NCBI RefSeq assembly: GCF_022458745.1
Contig: NZ_JAJJJF010000002.1
Span: 434,001-498,000, forward strand
Reading direction: 5' to 3'
Length of the DNA stretch: 64,000 bases
Origin: Bacillus piscicola
GTDB lineage: Bacteria; Bacillota; Bacilli; Bacillales; Marinococcaceae
Part shown: piece after piece, positions 16,746-25,301 of the stretch
Layout of the letters: every line of letters begins with the position of its first letter
How positions within the stretch are numbered: the first letter of the stretch is position 1
Position numbers and translations under genes: made by a program
Notes under the pieces: generated by a model
Database searches by the model: none
Seen by the model: the letters and a program-made list of their open reading frames with translations, nothing else
What the model was told of the DNA's origin: nothing

Positions 16746-18422
16746 ATGGCACTTACTCGAAGCTTGAAACATGCCAATCGTTATCGAAAAATAGCTGCCA
16801 CCCTTGCCAGGCATGGATTTGGCTACATCCTGCAGGAAGTCGGCTTGTTTCATATCTTATCGTTGCCTAAACGTCTGGCTGCCGACAGTAAGGAGTCTGA
16901 CTTGTATTCGATAGGCAAACGCATGAGGCGTGTGATTGAGGAGCTGGGCCCTACATTTGTCAAGCTTGGACAATTAATTAGTACCCGGAAAGACATTTTT
17001 CCACCCGCCATTATTCAAGAATTGGAAAAATTGCAAGATGAGGTGGAGCCTTTCCCATTTAAGGAAGCGCAGCAGATCATTGAAAGTGACCTTAACGGCT
17101 CTTTATCTGACCTTTTTCTCGAATTCGAGGAAACGCCTATGGCCGCAGCTTCCATTGGCCAAGTACACAAAGCAACGCTTCATGACGGCCGAGAAGTTGC
17201 TGTCAAAGTTTCAAGGCCGCATATAAAAGAAATAGTGGAGAAAGATATTGATATAATGCGAGACCTTGCGAAATTATTGACACAGCGATTTCATTGGGCG
17301 CGCTACTACCGTCTTCAGGATATTATTGAGGAATACGCTGACGCTATTCGTGATGAAGTAGATTATTTCACGGAAGCCCGCAATACGGAAAAAATGCGCA
17401 ACATCATGAAAGATCACCCTCACATTGAGATTCCTGAAATAATGGAAGAATACTGCAGCCGCCGTGTACTTACGATGTCCTTTTTACAGGGCATTAAGTT
17501 AAATGAATTACGCTCGAGCGAAAAAACATTCCACAGGGAAACACTTGCTCGTACCCTGACGGATGCTTTCCTGCATCAAGTACTGATACACGGATTTTTC
17601 CATAGCGATCCTCATCCAGGTAACATCATCTTCATTGACGAGGACACCGCATCGTTTATTGACTTTGGCCAGATTGGCCGCTTAAATAAGACGATGCGCA
17701 AGCAATTTGTCGATTATGTAATTGCGATGACGAAACAACAACCATTGCAAGTCGCAAGGACTATCTACGAAATGGCTGATATCCCCGAGTCCATCGATCA
17801 TGATCAATTCGTGGAGGATGTGGAGTTCCTTTTACTTAAATATTATGACCGGCCTCTTCACGACGTCCGTTTCGGTGAAGCAATCAATGACGTTTTTTTC
17901 ACGGCGCACCGATATGATATACAAATTTATAAAGAATACACGATGCTCGCGAAAGCGATGATCACTCTTGAGAGCATTGTCGAATTTCTCGATCCGGATT
18001 TAAGCATTATCGAGGTGGCGGAGCCGTACGGAAAGATGCTGGCAAAAGAACGATTAAACCCCGCCTCCACCCTGAAGGAGTGGCTGAGCAAGGGAAAACA
18101 ACAAAAAGAATATTTATTTGACCTCCCTCGTGAACTACGAAATGCCCTCGTGAAGTTAAATAAAAGCCACGTTGGGGTTGAGATGAAAATTCCGAAGATC
18201 GATATCTTTCTTAATAAACTCGACCGGATTAGCAACCGGCTTTCGTTCAGCATTATTTTGCTTGCATTCAGTATTATCATGGTTGGTCTCATTATCGGTT
18301 CCACGTTCGGCGATGCCTCTTCCCTGCTCGTACGATTGCCGGTTATTGAAGTGAGCTTTATTATCTCTTTTTTTCTGTTTTTGTGGCTTATTTATGCGAT
18401 CTTTCGGTCAGGAAGGTTTTAA
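16746..18422 (+). CDS. AarF/UbiB (ABC1/ADCK) family protein kinase-like
   Basis: 558 residues. The UbiB signature blocks are present in order: KLGQLISTR (KxGQ motif) near residue 77, the alanine-rich loop AAASIGQVH near 135, the lysine in VAVKVSRP near 155, HSDPHPGN near 287 and FIDFGQIG near 305. Two membrane segments end the protein. In proteobacteria UbiB supports ubiquinone synthesis; this group uses menaquinone, so the role here is probably quinone or lipid homeostasis at the membrane. AAGGAAGG lies seven bases before the ATG. Confidence 0.9.
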   Translation: MALTRSLKHANRYRKIAATLARHGFGYILQEVGLFHILSLPKRLAADSKESDLYSIGKRMRRVIEELGPTFVKLGQLISTRKDIFPPAIIQELEKLQDEVEPFPFKEAQQIIESDLNGSLSDLFLEFEETPMAAASIGQVHKATLHDGREVAVKVSRPHIKEIVEKDIDIMRDLAKLLTQRFHWARYYRLQDIIEEYADAIRDEVDYFTEARNTEKMRNIMKDHPHIEIPEIMEEYCSRRVLTMSFLQGIKLNELRSSEKTFHRETLARTLTDAFLHQVLIHGFFHSDPHPGNIIFIDEDTASFIDFGQIGRLNKTMRKQFVDYVIAMTKQQPLQVARTIYEMADIPESIDHDQFVEDVEFLLLKYYDRPLHDVRFGEAINDVFFTAHRYDIQIYKEYTMLAKAMITLESIVEFLDPDLSIIEVAEPYGKMLAKERLNPASTLKEWLSKGKQQKEYLFDLPRELRNALVKLNKSHVGVEMKIPKIDIFLNKLDRISNRLSFSIILLAFSIIMVGLIIGSTFGDASSLLVRLPVIEVSFIISFFLFLWLIYAIFRSGRF

Positions 18423-18446
18423 TTCATCAGGGAGGAGAACAGTTCG

Positions 18447-19055
18447 TTGACGTGGGATATTTTAAACATCATCGGGACGATTGCCTTTGCGTTAAGCGGG
18501 GTATTCGTTGCGATGGAAGAAAAGTATGATTTAATGGGTGTCTACATCCTTGGGTTTGTCACAGCTTTTGGCGGCGGAGCCGTCCGCAATCTTCTTATTG
18601 GTGTTCCGGTCACCACGCTGTGGAACCAAGGAACACTGTTTGTCATCGCCTTTATCATTATGACGATCGCCTTTTTGCTGCCAGCCTCCTGGCTCTTGCA
18701 TACGTGGTCCAGATGGGGGGTCTTTTTTGATGCGATCGGCTTAGGGGCGTTCGCCGTTCAAGGCGCCATTTACGCTTTTGAAATGAACTTGCCCTTAAGC
18801 GCTTCGATTGCCGCCGCAGCGCTTACCGGTACGGGCGGAGGAATGATCCGTGATCTTCTAGCCGGGAGAAAGCCACTTTTTTTAAAACACGAAGTCTATA
18901 TTGCTTGGACGACGCTTGCAGGTATATTCGTCGGTACCGGCTGGATCCATTCGATGGCAGGCTATCTTATCATCCTCGCCTTAATTGTGATGTGCCGCAT
19001 GCTCTCCGTTCATTACCAATGGAGACTACCGCGCCGCCATTTAAAAAGGAACTAA
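18447..19055 (+). CDS. TRIC/UPF0126 family cation channel-like membrane protein
   Basis: 202 residues with about seven membrane segments. The protein is built of two related halves, each with a glycine signature: AFGGGAVRNLLIG and LTGTGGGMIRDLLAG. This is the trimeric intracellular cation channel fold found in bacterial YvgT-type proteins. The TTG start has GGGAGGAG upstream. It lies 24 bases after the AarF gene and ends at a strong terminator, so it is the last gene of that unit. Confidence 0.85.
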   Translation: MTWDILNIIGTIAFALSGVFVAMEEKYDLMGVYILGFVTAFGGGAVRNLLIGVPVTTLWNQGTLFVIAFIIMTIAFLLPASWLLHTWSRWGVFFDAIGLGAFAVQGAIYAFEMNLPLSASIAAAALTGTGGGMIRDLLAGRKPLFLKHEVYIAWTTLAGIFVGTGWIHSMAGYLIILALIVMCRMLSVHYQWRLPRRHLKRN

Positions 19056-19061
19056 CGACAG

Positions 19062-19096
19062 AAAACTCGAGCGCATCCTTGCGTTCGAGTTTTTAT
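19062..19096. terminator. bidirectional terminator
   Basis: AACTCGAGCGCA and TGCGTTCGAGTT pair (one G-U) around TCCT and are followed by TTT. It lies between the convergent TRIC and sulfurtransferase genes. Confidence 0.9.
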
Positions 19097-19101
19097 TGGT
19101 A

Positions 19102-19938
19102 CTATTCTTCTTTTTCAACCGGGAGATCATCATAAGACGACCAGTCACTCCAACTTCCCACGTAGAGACGGGCATTGTCATACCCTGCTTCTTGGAGCCC
19201 GAGAATATTCACACAGGCCGTCACTCCTGACCCGCAATACGAGATCACTTCTTTTTCGTCCAGTAACGGGCGGAAATGTTCTTGTAGCGAGGATTGGCTT
19301 TTCCACCTGCCCTCTTCATCCAAGACATGTTTCCAAAAATAATGGGATGCGCCCGGTATGTGGCCGGCTTTTCTGTCTATTCTTTCCGACTTCCCGGCGA
19401 AGCGTTCATAATCACGCGCGTCAATAAGAGCAACAGAATCTTCATGGAGCGCAAGTTTCACTTCTTCCAGTGGTGCTTTTAAGTTGGGTACGATATCTAC
19501 ATCAAACCGCTTTTCTTCTATTGACGGAATGTCGGTCGCAACTGGCCGGTCTTCCTTTCGCCAGTGGGAAAAAGGTCTGTCAAGTACATATACGTCCTCA
19601 TGCCCAACGTACCGAAGCATCCACCAAAACCTCGCCGCCATCATCCCGCCTTGATTATCATACGCCACGACTTTTGTATGCTGATCAATTCCTGATTTGC
19701 CGAGTTTCTCAGCAAAAACATCTATATCAGGTAACGGATGGCGGCCGCCGTATGTGTCCTTTTCACCCGACAAATCCTTCTCCAGATCAACATACACAGC
19801 CCCCGGAATATGAGCCTCCTCATACTCTTGTCTGCCTCTTTGCGAATCGTTTAAATAGAAGCTACAGTCTGCAATCCGAATGTTTTCATCATTCCCTAAG
19901 TGCTCTTCCAGCCATTGTGCTGTTACGATATTGCTCAT
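19102..19938 (-). CDS. sseA: thiosulfate/3-mercaptopyruvate sulfurtransferase
   Basis: 278 residues made of two rhodanese domains. The first is inactive and carries HIPGAVYVDLEKDLSG. The second holds the catalytic cysteine at about residue 235 in SYCGSGVTA, the loop type of mercaptopyruvate-using enzymes. It moves sulfane sulfur to thiol acceptors or cyanide in the cytoplasm. AGAGGGGAA precedes the ATG. It lies 32 bases downstream of yppE on the same strand. Confidence 0.9.
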   Translation of the reverse strand: MSNIVTAQWLEEHLGNDENIRIADCSFYLNDSQRGRQEYEEAHIPGAVYVDLEKDLSGEKDTYGGRHPLPDIDVFAEKLGKSGIDQHTKVVAYDNQGGMMAARFWWMLRYVGHEDVYVLDRPFSHWRKEDRPVATDIPSIEEKRFDVDIVPNLKAPLEEVKLALHEDSVALIDARDYERFAGKSERIDRKAGHIPGASHYFWKHVLDEEGRWKSQSSLQEHFRPLLDEKEVISYCGSGVTACVNILGLQEAGYDNARLYVGSWSDWSSYDDLPVEKEE

Positions 19939-19970
19939 CCGTTTCCCCTCTTTTCACGACGTTTATTACT

Positions 19971-20336
19971 CTATTCCCTGGTTAAGGCGTTTTCAATCCC
20001 GCTCATAATATAGTCAATGGATTGAATCATTTCCCGAAAGCGCTTTTTTTTCGTGTCTGGTTGAAAAGCCAGTATCGAAGAAATTAATAAGTTTTCATGT
20101 GTGTCATCAATTTGCTTGAGATAAAAATACTGCGGCTTTTCTTCGACAACCCACTCTTCCGCCAGCGGCTTCCACTCATCTGCCGTGTCTTTTACCTTAT
20201 CTGCAAACGGTTTTACTTCCTCATAGAAGTCAGGTGCGTCTTCCTCATTTTCGGACAGACGGATAAAAACCGCTAATGCCTCTTGATTAAGAGCTTGCAG
20301 TTCCTTTGTCTTTTCGTAGAGCAAATGTTTGTCCAA
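19971..20336 (-). CDS. yppE: YppE/DUF1798 family protein
   Basis: 121 residues, all-helical. The DUF1798 pattern is seen in FYEEVKPFADKVKDTADEWK, then YFYLKQIDDTHENLL. In B. subtilis yppE sits near recU-ponA, and the same neighbourhood is kept here. The start is TTG with GGGGGAG upstream. No enzymatic residues are visible and the function is unknown. Confidence 0.85.
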   Translation of the reverse strand: MDKHLLYEKTKELQALNQEALAVFIRLSENEEDAPDFYEEVKPFADKVKDTADEWKPLAEEWVVEEKPQYFYLKQIDDTHENLLISSILAFQPDTKKKRFREMIQSIDYIMSGIENALTRE

Positions 20337-20388
20337 CGTATTCTCCCCCTGTTCCTATGCCCTATCTTAACAGCGGAAGGTACGGCAA

Positions 20389-20874
20389 TCAAACCGAAAA
20401 GATGCTGGCCAAAAAGTGTTTCTCTTTTTTGGAAGCCTTATCTCTACCTTCGTCAGCTGCTTTCTGACTTTGTTCTTCAAATGCCTCCAGTCGTTCTTCT
20501 ATCTGTTGCAGTCGTTTATTAATTCTTCTAATCTCCTGCCGTTGTTCGAGCATTTGAAAGCCGATAATGTCATCCGCTTTATTGGTCATCATTTTTTCAA
20601 GCATTTTTAATTTCTCTTCCGTGTTCTCAAGGCGGTTAAGCATGACTTGGGTAGAAATGGGTTGTTCTTTCCTGTCCAGATTGTTTTCCATTGTATTGTT
20701 GCCCTGATCAGCTATGCCTTGGAAAGCTTCCAGTTGGTCTTCCGCAAAAAAATAGTGGCCGCTCTTGTTAATGGTGTACGGAATCTCATACTTCTTTGTC
20801 CACTTTAAAACCGTTCCGGGGGAAACCTCAAACCGTTCGGCTACCTCTTTTGTTTTGTACCACACCTTATCCAT
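20389..20874 (-). CDS. RacA-like protein: MerR-type HTH plus coiled coil
   Basis: 161 residues. The N-terminal 50 residues form a MerR-type winged helix (WYKTKEVAERFEVSPGTVLK, ending GHYFFAEDQLEAF). The rest is a long charged coiled coil with a KKEKHFLASIF end. This layout matches RacA, which anchors the chromosome origin region at the pole during sporulation, and related short HTH proteins. The ATG at 20874 starts right before the HTH, with GGAGG ten bases upstream. It lies next to a RemA paralogue. RacA identity is likely but not proven. Confidence 0.6.
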   Translation of the reverse strand: MDKVWYKTKEVAERFEVSPGTVLKWTKKYEIPYTINKSGHYFFAEDQLEAFQGIADQGNNTMENNLDRKEQPISTQVMLNRLENTEEKLKMLEKMMTNKADDIIGFQMLEQRQEIRRINKRLQQIEERLEAFEEQSQKAADEGRDKASKKEKHFLASIFSV

Positions 20875-21058
20875 CTGCCATCTTCCTCCTTTGGAAAATA
20901 GGTGACTTCTGTTTCCCAAATTATTTCGGCAGGAAGATGGAAATGCCTTCACACTTGACAGAACTAGTGAGCATTCGATGAAGAAACAACCTAAATACTT
21001 TTCTTCAACAATATAGAGAGAAATTGCTCGTGATCTGCCGCTTCTGTCGATTCCTAAC

Positions 21059-21083
21059 AAAAACCCGGCAACACAGTGCCGGG
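21059..21083 (-). terminator. terminator of the RemA paralogue
   Basis: On the minus strand CCCGGCA and TGCCGGG enclose six bases and are followed by TTTTT. Confidence 0.88.
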
Positions 21084-21093
21084 AACCTATTCT

Positions 21094-21357
21094 TTAATTA
21101 TTGTCACTTTCTTCTGTATTTTCATGTAAGCGCTGGGCCACCGTTTCTGGCTGAATGGCCGACAGCAGAACATGATCACTATCCGCTAAAATAATGCTGC
21201 GCGTCTTTCTTCCATTTGTGACATCAATTAACATCTTTCTCTCACGCGCTTCTTGAACTAACCGTTTTGTCGGTGCAGAATCTGAACTGACAATGGAAAT
21301 GATCCGGTCTGGGATCATCATATTGCCAAATCCAAGATTAATCGGCTTACTACTCAT
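21094..21357 (-). CDS. remA: RemA/DUF370 family regulator (paralogue-like)
   Basis: 87 residues. The DUF370 signature is clear: [42 protein letters not shown] and [19 protein letters not shown]. RemA forms DNA-binding rings that activate biofilm matrix and osmoprotection genes in B. subtilis. Arg18 and Arg50, contacted by DNA in RemA, are kept; the following arginine is lysine here. It is not in the usual site next to gmk, so it may be a second copy. GGTGG lies seven bases before the ATG. Confidence 0.85.
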   Translation of the reverse strand: MSSKPINLGFGNMMIPDRIISIVSSDSAPTKRLVQEARERKMLIDVTNGRKTRSIILADSDHVLLSAIQPETVAQRLHENTEESDNN

Positions 21358-21553
21358 TATCTTTCCACCATCCCCTCTTCTGTTTATATTCTAACATAAG
21401 AGCCTGGAACGCTGTCCATCGTTCCCTTGCTAGTTCTTTTATACTGTTCTTTCCAACTGGTTGATATGCTATTATATAGAGATGTCAAATGCTATAATTC
21501 TCCCTAAACAAAGGTAACGATAAAAGTATAGGGTACAGATGGAGGTCGTAAAC

Positions 21554-22138
21554 ATGACGCTGCGTTATCCAGGAGGCAAAAAATATGTCTCCCCTTCAAA
21601 GCAAGCTAATCAATCTACAAACATGTTTGCCAATAGGGGAATGTCACTGGAGGAAGATCTGAATGCGACAAACCAATTTTATATAGAGACAGGACGCGCT
21701 GTTATTCACAAAAAACCTACCCCTGTGCAAGTCGTCCACGTAGATTATCCGCGTCGGAGCGCTGCCAAAATTACAGAGGCTTACTTTAAGCAACCTTCGA
21801 CAACCGACTATAATGGAATTTACCGTGGAAAGTATATCGATTTTGAAGCAAAAGAAACGAAAAATAAAACGTCATTCCCGTTTGGCAACATTCACAGCCA
21901 TCAAGTAGAACACATGCAGTCTGTCTTACAGCATGGCGGTATTGCCTTTCTGATCATTCGTTTTTCCCTGTCCAATGAAACGTATCTGTATGATGCCGCT
22001 GCTTTTATTACGTGGTATTTTGAACAGTCAAAACGAAAATCAATCCCGAAAAGTATCATCGAAAACGATGGTCACGTCATCCGCAGTGGCTTGACGCCGC
22101 GCCTTGATTATTTATCGGCAGTGGATCAGCTCTTGTAA
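21554..22138 (+). CDS. recU: Holliday junction resolvase RecU
   Basis: 194 residues. It begins [11 protein letters not shown] and shows [17 protein letters not shown], the RecU segment with the catalytic glutamate. Next come QVVHVDYP and [19 protein letters not shown], which supplies the Asp and Glu-x-Lys of the nuclease centre. It resolves four-way junctions with RuvAB in recombination and chromosome segregation. The ATG at 21554 has GGAGGT eight bases upstream. It is followed after 64 bases by ponA, the conserved Bacillus operon. Confidence 0.95.
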   Translation: MTLRYPGGKKYVSPSKQANQSTNMFANRGMSLEEDLNATNQFYIETGRAVIHKKPTPVQVVHVDYPRRSAAKITEAYFKQPSTTDYNGIYRGKYIDFEAKETKNKTSFPFGNIHSHQVEHMQSVLQHGGIAFLIIRFSLSNETYLYDAAAFITWYFEQSKRKSIPKSIIENDGHVIRSGLTPRLDYLSAVDQLL

Positions 22139-22202
22139 CCTTCGTAAAGTCGCATCGTCTAATGATTTGATCGGCTGCATCTAGATAGAAAGGAAGAATT
22201 CG

Positions 22203-24923
22203 ATGAGTGATAAATATAAATCGAGACTAGAAAGACGAAAAGCGCAGGAAACGTCTAAACGAAAAAAGCAAGGAAACAAAACGAATAAACCAAAGCGTTC
22301 CCGATGGAAGAAAGTTCTTCTTTCCCTCGTGATCGCTGGCCTGCTTTTTATGACAGCAGGTGTCGTTACGGCAGCTGTCATGATCTCGAGTGCCCCTGCA
22401 CTCGACCCGGATCAACTTGTCTTCTCACAAGCAGCTGAAATTTATGATCAAAATGATGAACAAGTCACCCGCCTGGAATCGAGTGAAAACCGAGATTTAA
22501 TTGATATTGATAACGTTCCAGAACACGTCAAATCTGCTTTTGTAGCGGTGGAAGACGTCCGTTTCTATGACCATTTCGGTATTGATATCCGTCGATTGTT
22601 CGGGGCGCTGGCCGCTAACTTGACGGAAGGTTTCGGGGCAGAAGGTGCGAGCACCATCACCCAGCAAGTTGTAAAGAATGCTTTTTTATCTCAGGACAAA
22701 ACGATCACAAGAAAGGTTCAAGAGCAATATCTCGCCATCCGGTTGGAGCAGAAGTACAGCAAAAATCAAATACTCGAAATGTACCTGAACTTAATTTATT
22801 TTAATAAGGGAGCCTACGGGGTCGGGGAAGCGGCCAGCGTATATTTTAATAAAGACGATGCTTCGGCATTGACGATTGAAGATGCCGCCCTGCTCGCAGC
22901 GATTCCGAGACGTCCGAGCTATTATGATCCGACGATTAATCCGGAAGCTTCCCAAAAACGCCGGGACACGATCATTACTCTTATGTCGGAGCACGGCTTT
23001 ATTTCAGCCGAAGACGCTGAACAAGCGAAAAGCGTTGCCGTAGAAGACCAAATTGATTACAATCCTCCCGATGAAAAAGTAGTCTATGACTCTTTTATTA
23101 CACAAGTTCAGCAGGAGCTGGAGGAAGTTGACGGCATCACAACATCCGACCTTTATTCAGCCGGATTGAAGATTTATACAACCCTTGACACAAGCGCCCA
23201 GGACTTCGCAGAACAAGTGATCCAAATGAATGATTATATCAACTATTATCCAGAAAGTGAAGACTTCCAAGTTGGATTCACACTGCTTGATACAGAAACA
23301 GGGGCTATTAAAGCGATGGTCGGCAACCGCCAAAGCCAGGACATTGCTCGAGGAATGAATTACGCTGCTCGTTCTGCGGCATCGCCTGGTTCGTCGATAA
23401 AGCCTGTACTTGATTACGGTCCTGCTATCGAGTACAACAAATGGTCCACCTATCATCAGATTGAAGATGCGCCGCACACGTACTCGAACGGAACGCCGAT
23501 TCGCAACTATACCGGCACGTATTCCGGAAATGTCAGTATGAGAGAAGCACTCGTGCGCTCGCTGAACATTCCGGCAGTGAAAGCCTTGCAAGAAACGGGT
23601 CGTGATCGTGCCGGGGATTTTGCAAGAGGGTTAGGACTGCCGATTGAGGAAGTATATGAAGCCTATGCGTTAGGCGGTTTGACTAACGGAGTTGCGAGCC
23701 TTGATATGGCCGGCGCCTTTGCTGCTTTTGGCAACGGTGGTACGTACAACAAACCGTATACCGTGCGCAAAGTTGAATTTCCTGACGGCCGGGTTATGGA
23801 TTTTGAACCGAAGTCCCATAAAGCAATGGAAGATTATACAGCTTATATGATTACAGACATGTTAAAAGACGTCGTGACTGATCCACGCGGAACAGGGCGG
23901 GCAGTAAACATACCAGGACTGCCGCTTGCCGGCAAAACCGGTACCACGAACTTTACGGAGGAAGAGCACCGTAAATTCAACATTCCACCCGGCGGAGATC
24001 CAGACGTGTGGTTTACCGGCTATACGCCGAAGTACACAGCTTCCGTCTGGTCCGGCTTCAGCGGAGACCGTGGGAAAAATTATCTAATTAACAACCAAAG
24101 TAATATTTCAAAAGAAGTGTTCCGCTTAATTATGAGCCACGTCTCGGAGGGAGTCGATACTCCCGATTTTGTGAAACCTGACTCGGTTGTAGAAATTGCA
24201 TTAGAGCGCGGAACCGGCAAACGGGCTAGTTCTTATACGCCGGCGAGTGAAATTATTAGGGAACTATTCGTGAAAGGTACCGGTCCAGAAACGGTCTCAA
24301 CGGAATATACTCCATCTGAAGAAGAAACATCATCCGAAATTACCGGATTGCAAGGTAATTACGACAAAGAAGGAGATGCGATCCAGCTGAGTTGGAATTA
24401 TGAAGGAGAGGAAGCAGCTGAGGTTACCTTCCAGATTGAACACAAAGTTGCTGACGGATCGTACGAAACACTTGGAACACAAGCCGGTATGGCATTCACT
24501 CTATCAGCTCCTGAAAAAGGAACCACTCATCACTTTAGAGTAACTGTTAGGGGTGGCGAGGAAAGCGCGACTGCCGAAACACAAGTAAACGTACCTGGCC
24601 AGGATGAAGATGAGGACGACGAAGAAGAAGATACAGACGAAGACACAGATGAAGATGAGATCGATGACGACAATAACCCAGGCGAGAATCCTTCCCCTGG
24701 AAACGGTGGGGGAAACAATGAAAATGGCCAGAACCCCTCCCCTGGTAATGGCCAAGATAACGGCGGGTCGGATAACAATGGGAACAATAACGGAAACAAC
24801 GGAAGCAATGGTGATGGCAATAACAACAACAATGGGAATGGTAACGCTCCCCCTAATGGGCCTGATCGAGACAACGAAGGGAACGTCTCCCAAAACAACG
24901 TAGATGAATCCGAAAATGACTAG
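22203..24923 (+). CDS. ponA: class A penicillin-binding protein PBP1
   Basis: 906 residues. A basic cytoplasmic tail is followed by one membrane anchor near residues 38-60. The glycosyltransferase domain has EDVRFYDHFGID and GASTITQQVVKN. The transpeptidase domain has SPGSSIKP (catalytic serine), SLN in VRSLNIPAVKAL, and LAGKTGTTN. A fibronectin-III-like domain lies near residues 715-800, then an Asp/Glu-rich run and an Asn/Gly/Pro-rich tail of about 100 residues. It makes and cross-links peptidoglycan outside the membrane. The long acidic and Asn-rich tail is the main oddity. Confidence 0.95.
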   Translation: MSDKYKSRLERRKAQETSKRKKQGNKTNKPKRSRWKKVLLSLVIAGLLFMTAGVVTAAVMISSAPALDPDQLVFSQAAEIYDQNDEQVTRLESSENRDLIDIDNVPEHVKSAFVAVEDVRFYDHFGIDIRRLFGALAANLTEGFGAEGASTITQQVVKNAFLSQDKTITRKVQEQYLAIRLEQKYSKNQILEMYLNLIYFNKGAYGVGEAASVYFNKDDASALTIEDAALLAAIPRRPSYYDPTINPEASQKRRDTIITLMSEHGFISAEDAEQAKSVAVEDQIDYNPPDEKVVYDSFITQVQQELEEVDGITTSDLYSAGLKIYTTLDTSAQDFAEQVIQMNDYINYYPESEDFQVGFTLLDTETGAIKAMVGNRQSQDIARGMNYAARSAASPGSSIKPVLDYGPAIEYNKWSTYHQIEDAPHTYSNGTPIRNYTGTYSGNVSMREALVRSLNIPAVKALQETGRDRAGDFARGLGLPIEEVYEAYALGGLTNGVASLDMAGAFAAFGNGGTYNKPYTVRKVEFPDGRVMDFEPKSHKAMEDYTAYMITDMLKDVVTDPRGTGRAVNIPGLPLAGKTGTTNFTEEEHRKFNIPPGGDPDVWFTGYTPKYTASVWSGFSGDRGKNYLINNQSNISKEVFRLIMSHVSEGVDTPDFVKPDSVVEIALERGTGKRASSYTPASEIIRELFVKGTGPETVSTEYTPSEEETSSEITGLQGNYDKEGDAIQLSWNYEGEEAAEVTFQIEHKVADGSYETLGTQAGMAFTLSAPEKGTTHHFRVTVRGGEESATAETQVNVPGQDEDEDDEEEDTDEDTDEDEIDDDNNPGENPSPGNGGGNNENGQNPSPGNGQDNGGSDNNGNNNGNNGSNGDGNNNNNGNGNAPPNGPDRDNEGNVSQNNVDESEND

Positions 24924-24926
24924 ACG

Positions 24927-24970
24927 AAAGAAGCTATCCCGGAAATTTAATTCCGGGATGGCTTCTTTTT
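24927..24970 (+). terminator. rho-independent terminator of recU-ponA
   Basis: AAGAAGC..ATCCCGGAA and TTCCGGGAT..GCTTCTT pair with one internal T/G position and are followed by TTT. Confidence 0.9.
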
Positions 24971-25015
24971 ATATTATGCTCGTGAATGTCAACCTAAAAA
25001 CCAGACCACTTTCCT

Positions 25016-25235
25016 CACTACTGGGAATAGAAAACGATATGGCGCCGTGAAAAACTATCAATAGAAAAATATCGACCCCATTGCGGGGGGATGACGTCGT
25101 GAAATTTCGCAAGCGTTGAAATAGCGACGCCATACGGACTGAATGGGGCTATGAATTTGCGTTGGGCGGAAAATAACGACACCATTGCGGGGGTATGACG
25201 CATTGAAAATCCGCAGGCGCAGAAAATAGCGACAC
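25016..25235 (-). repeat. 52-bp tandem repeat array, locus 2 (four to five units, reverse)
   Basis: Minus-strand copies of the unit. The AATA(G/T/A)CGAC core recurs at 25068, 25120, 25172 and 25225, spacings of 52, 52 and 53 bases. A partial unit lies near 25016. It fills the gap between the ponA and dynA terminators, two genes that converge. Confidence 0.8.
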
Positions 25236-25248
25236 CATAACCATACAT

Positions 25249-25286
25249 AGAAAAAAGAGCATGGAATCTTCCATGCTCTTTTTTCT
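25249..25286. terminator. terminator of dynA
   Basis: AGAAAAAAGAGCATGGA and TCCATGCTCTTTTTTCT are perfect complements around ATCT. The A/T ends allow function on both strands. Confidence 0.92.
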
Positions 25287-25301
25287 GTAACTCTACTTCT
25301 A

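Noticed and set aside
24504-24898. Two antisense reading frames of about 125 residues
   Set aside because: They are the complement of the low-complexity PBP1 tail and give artificial Ser/Pro/Leu or Val/Ile-rich products.
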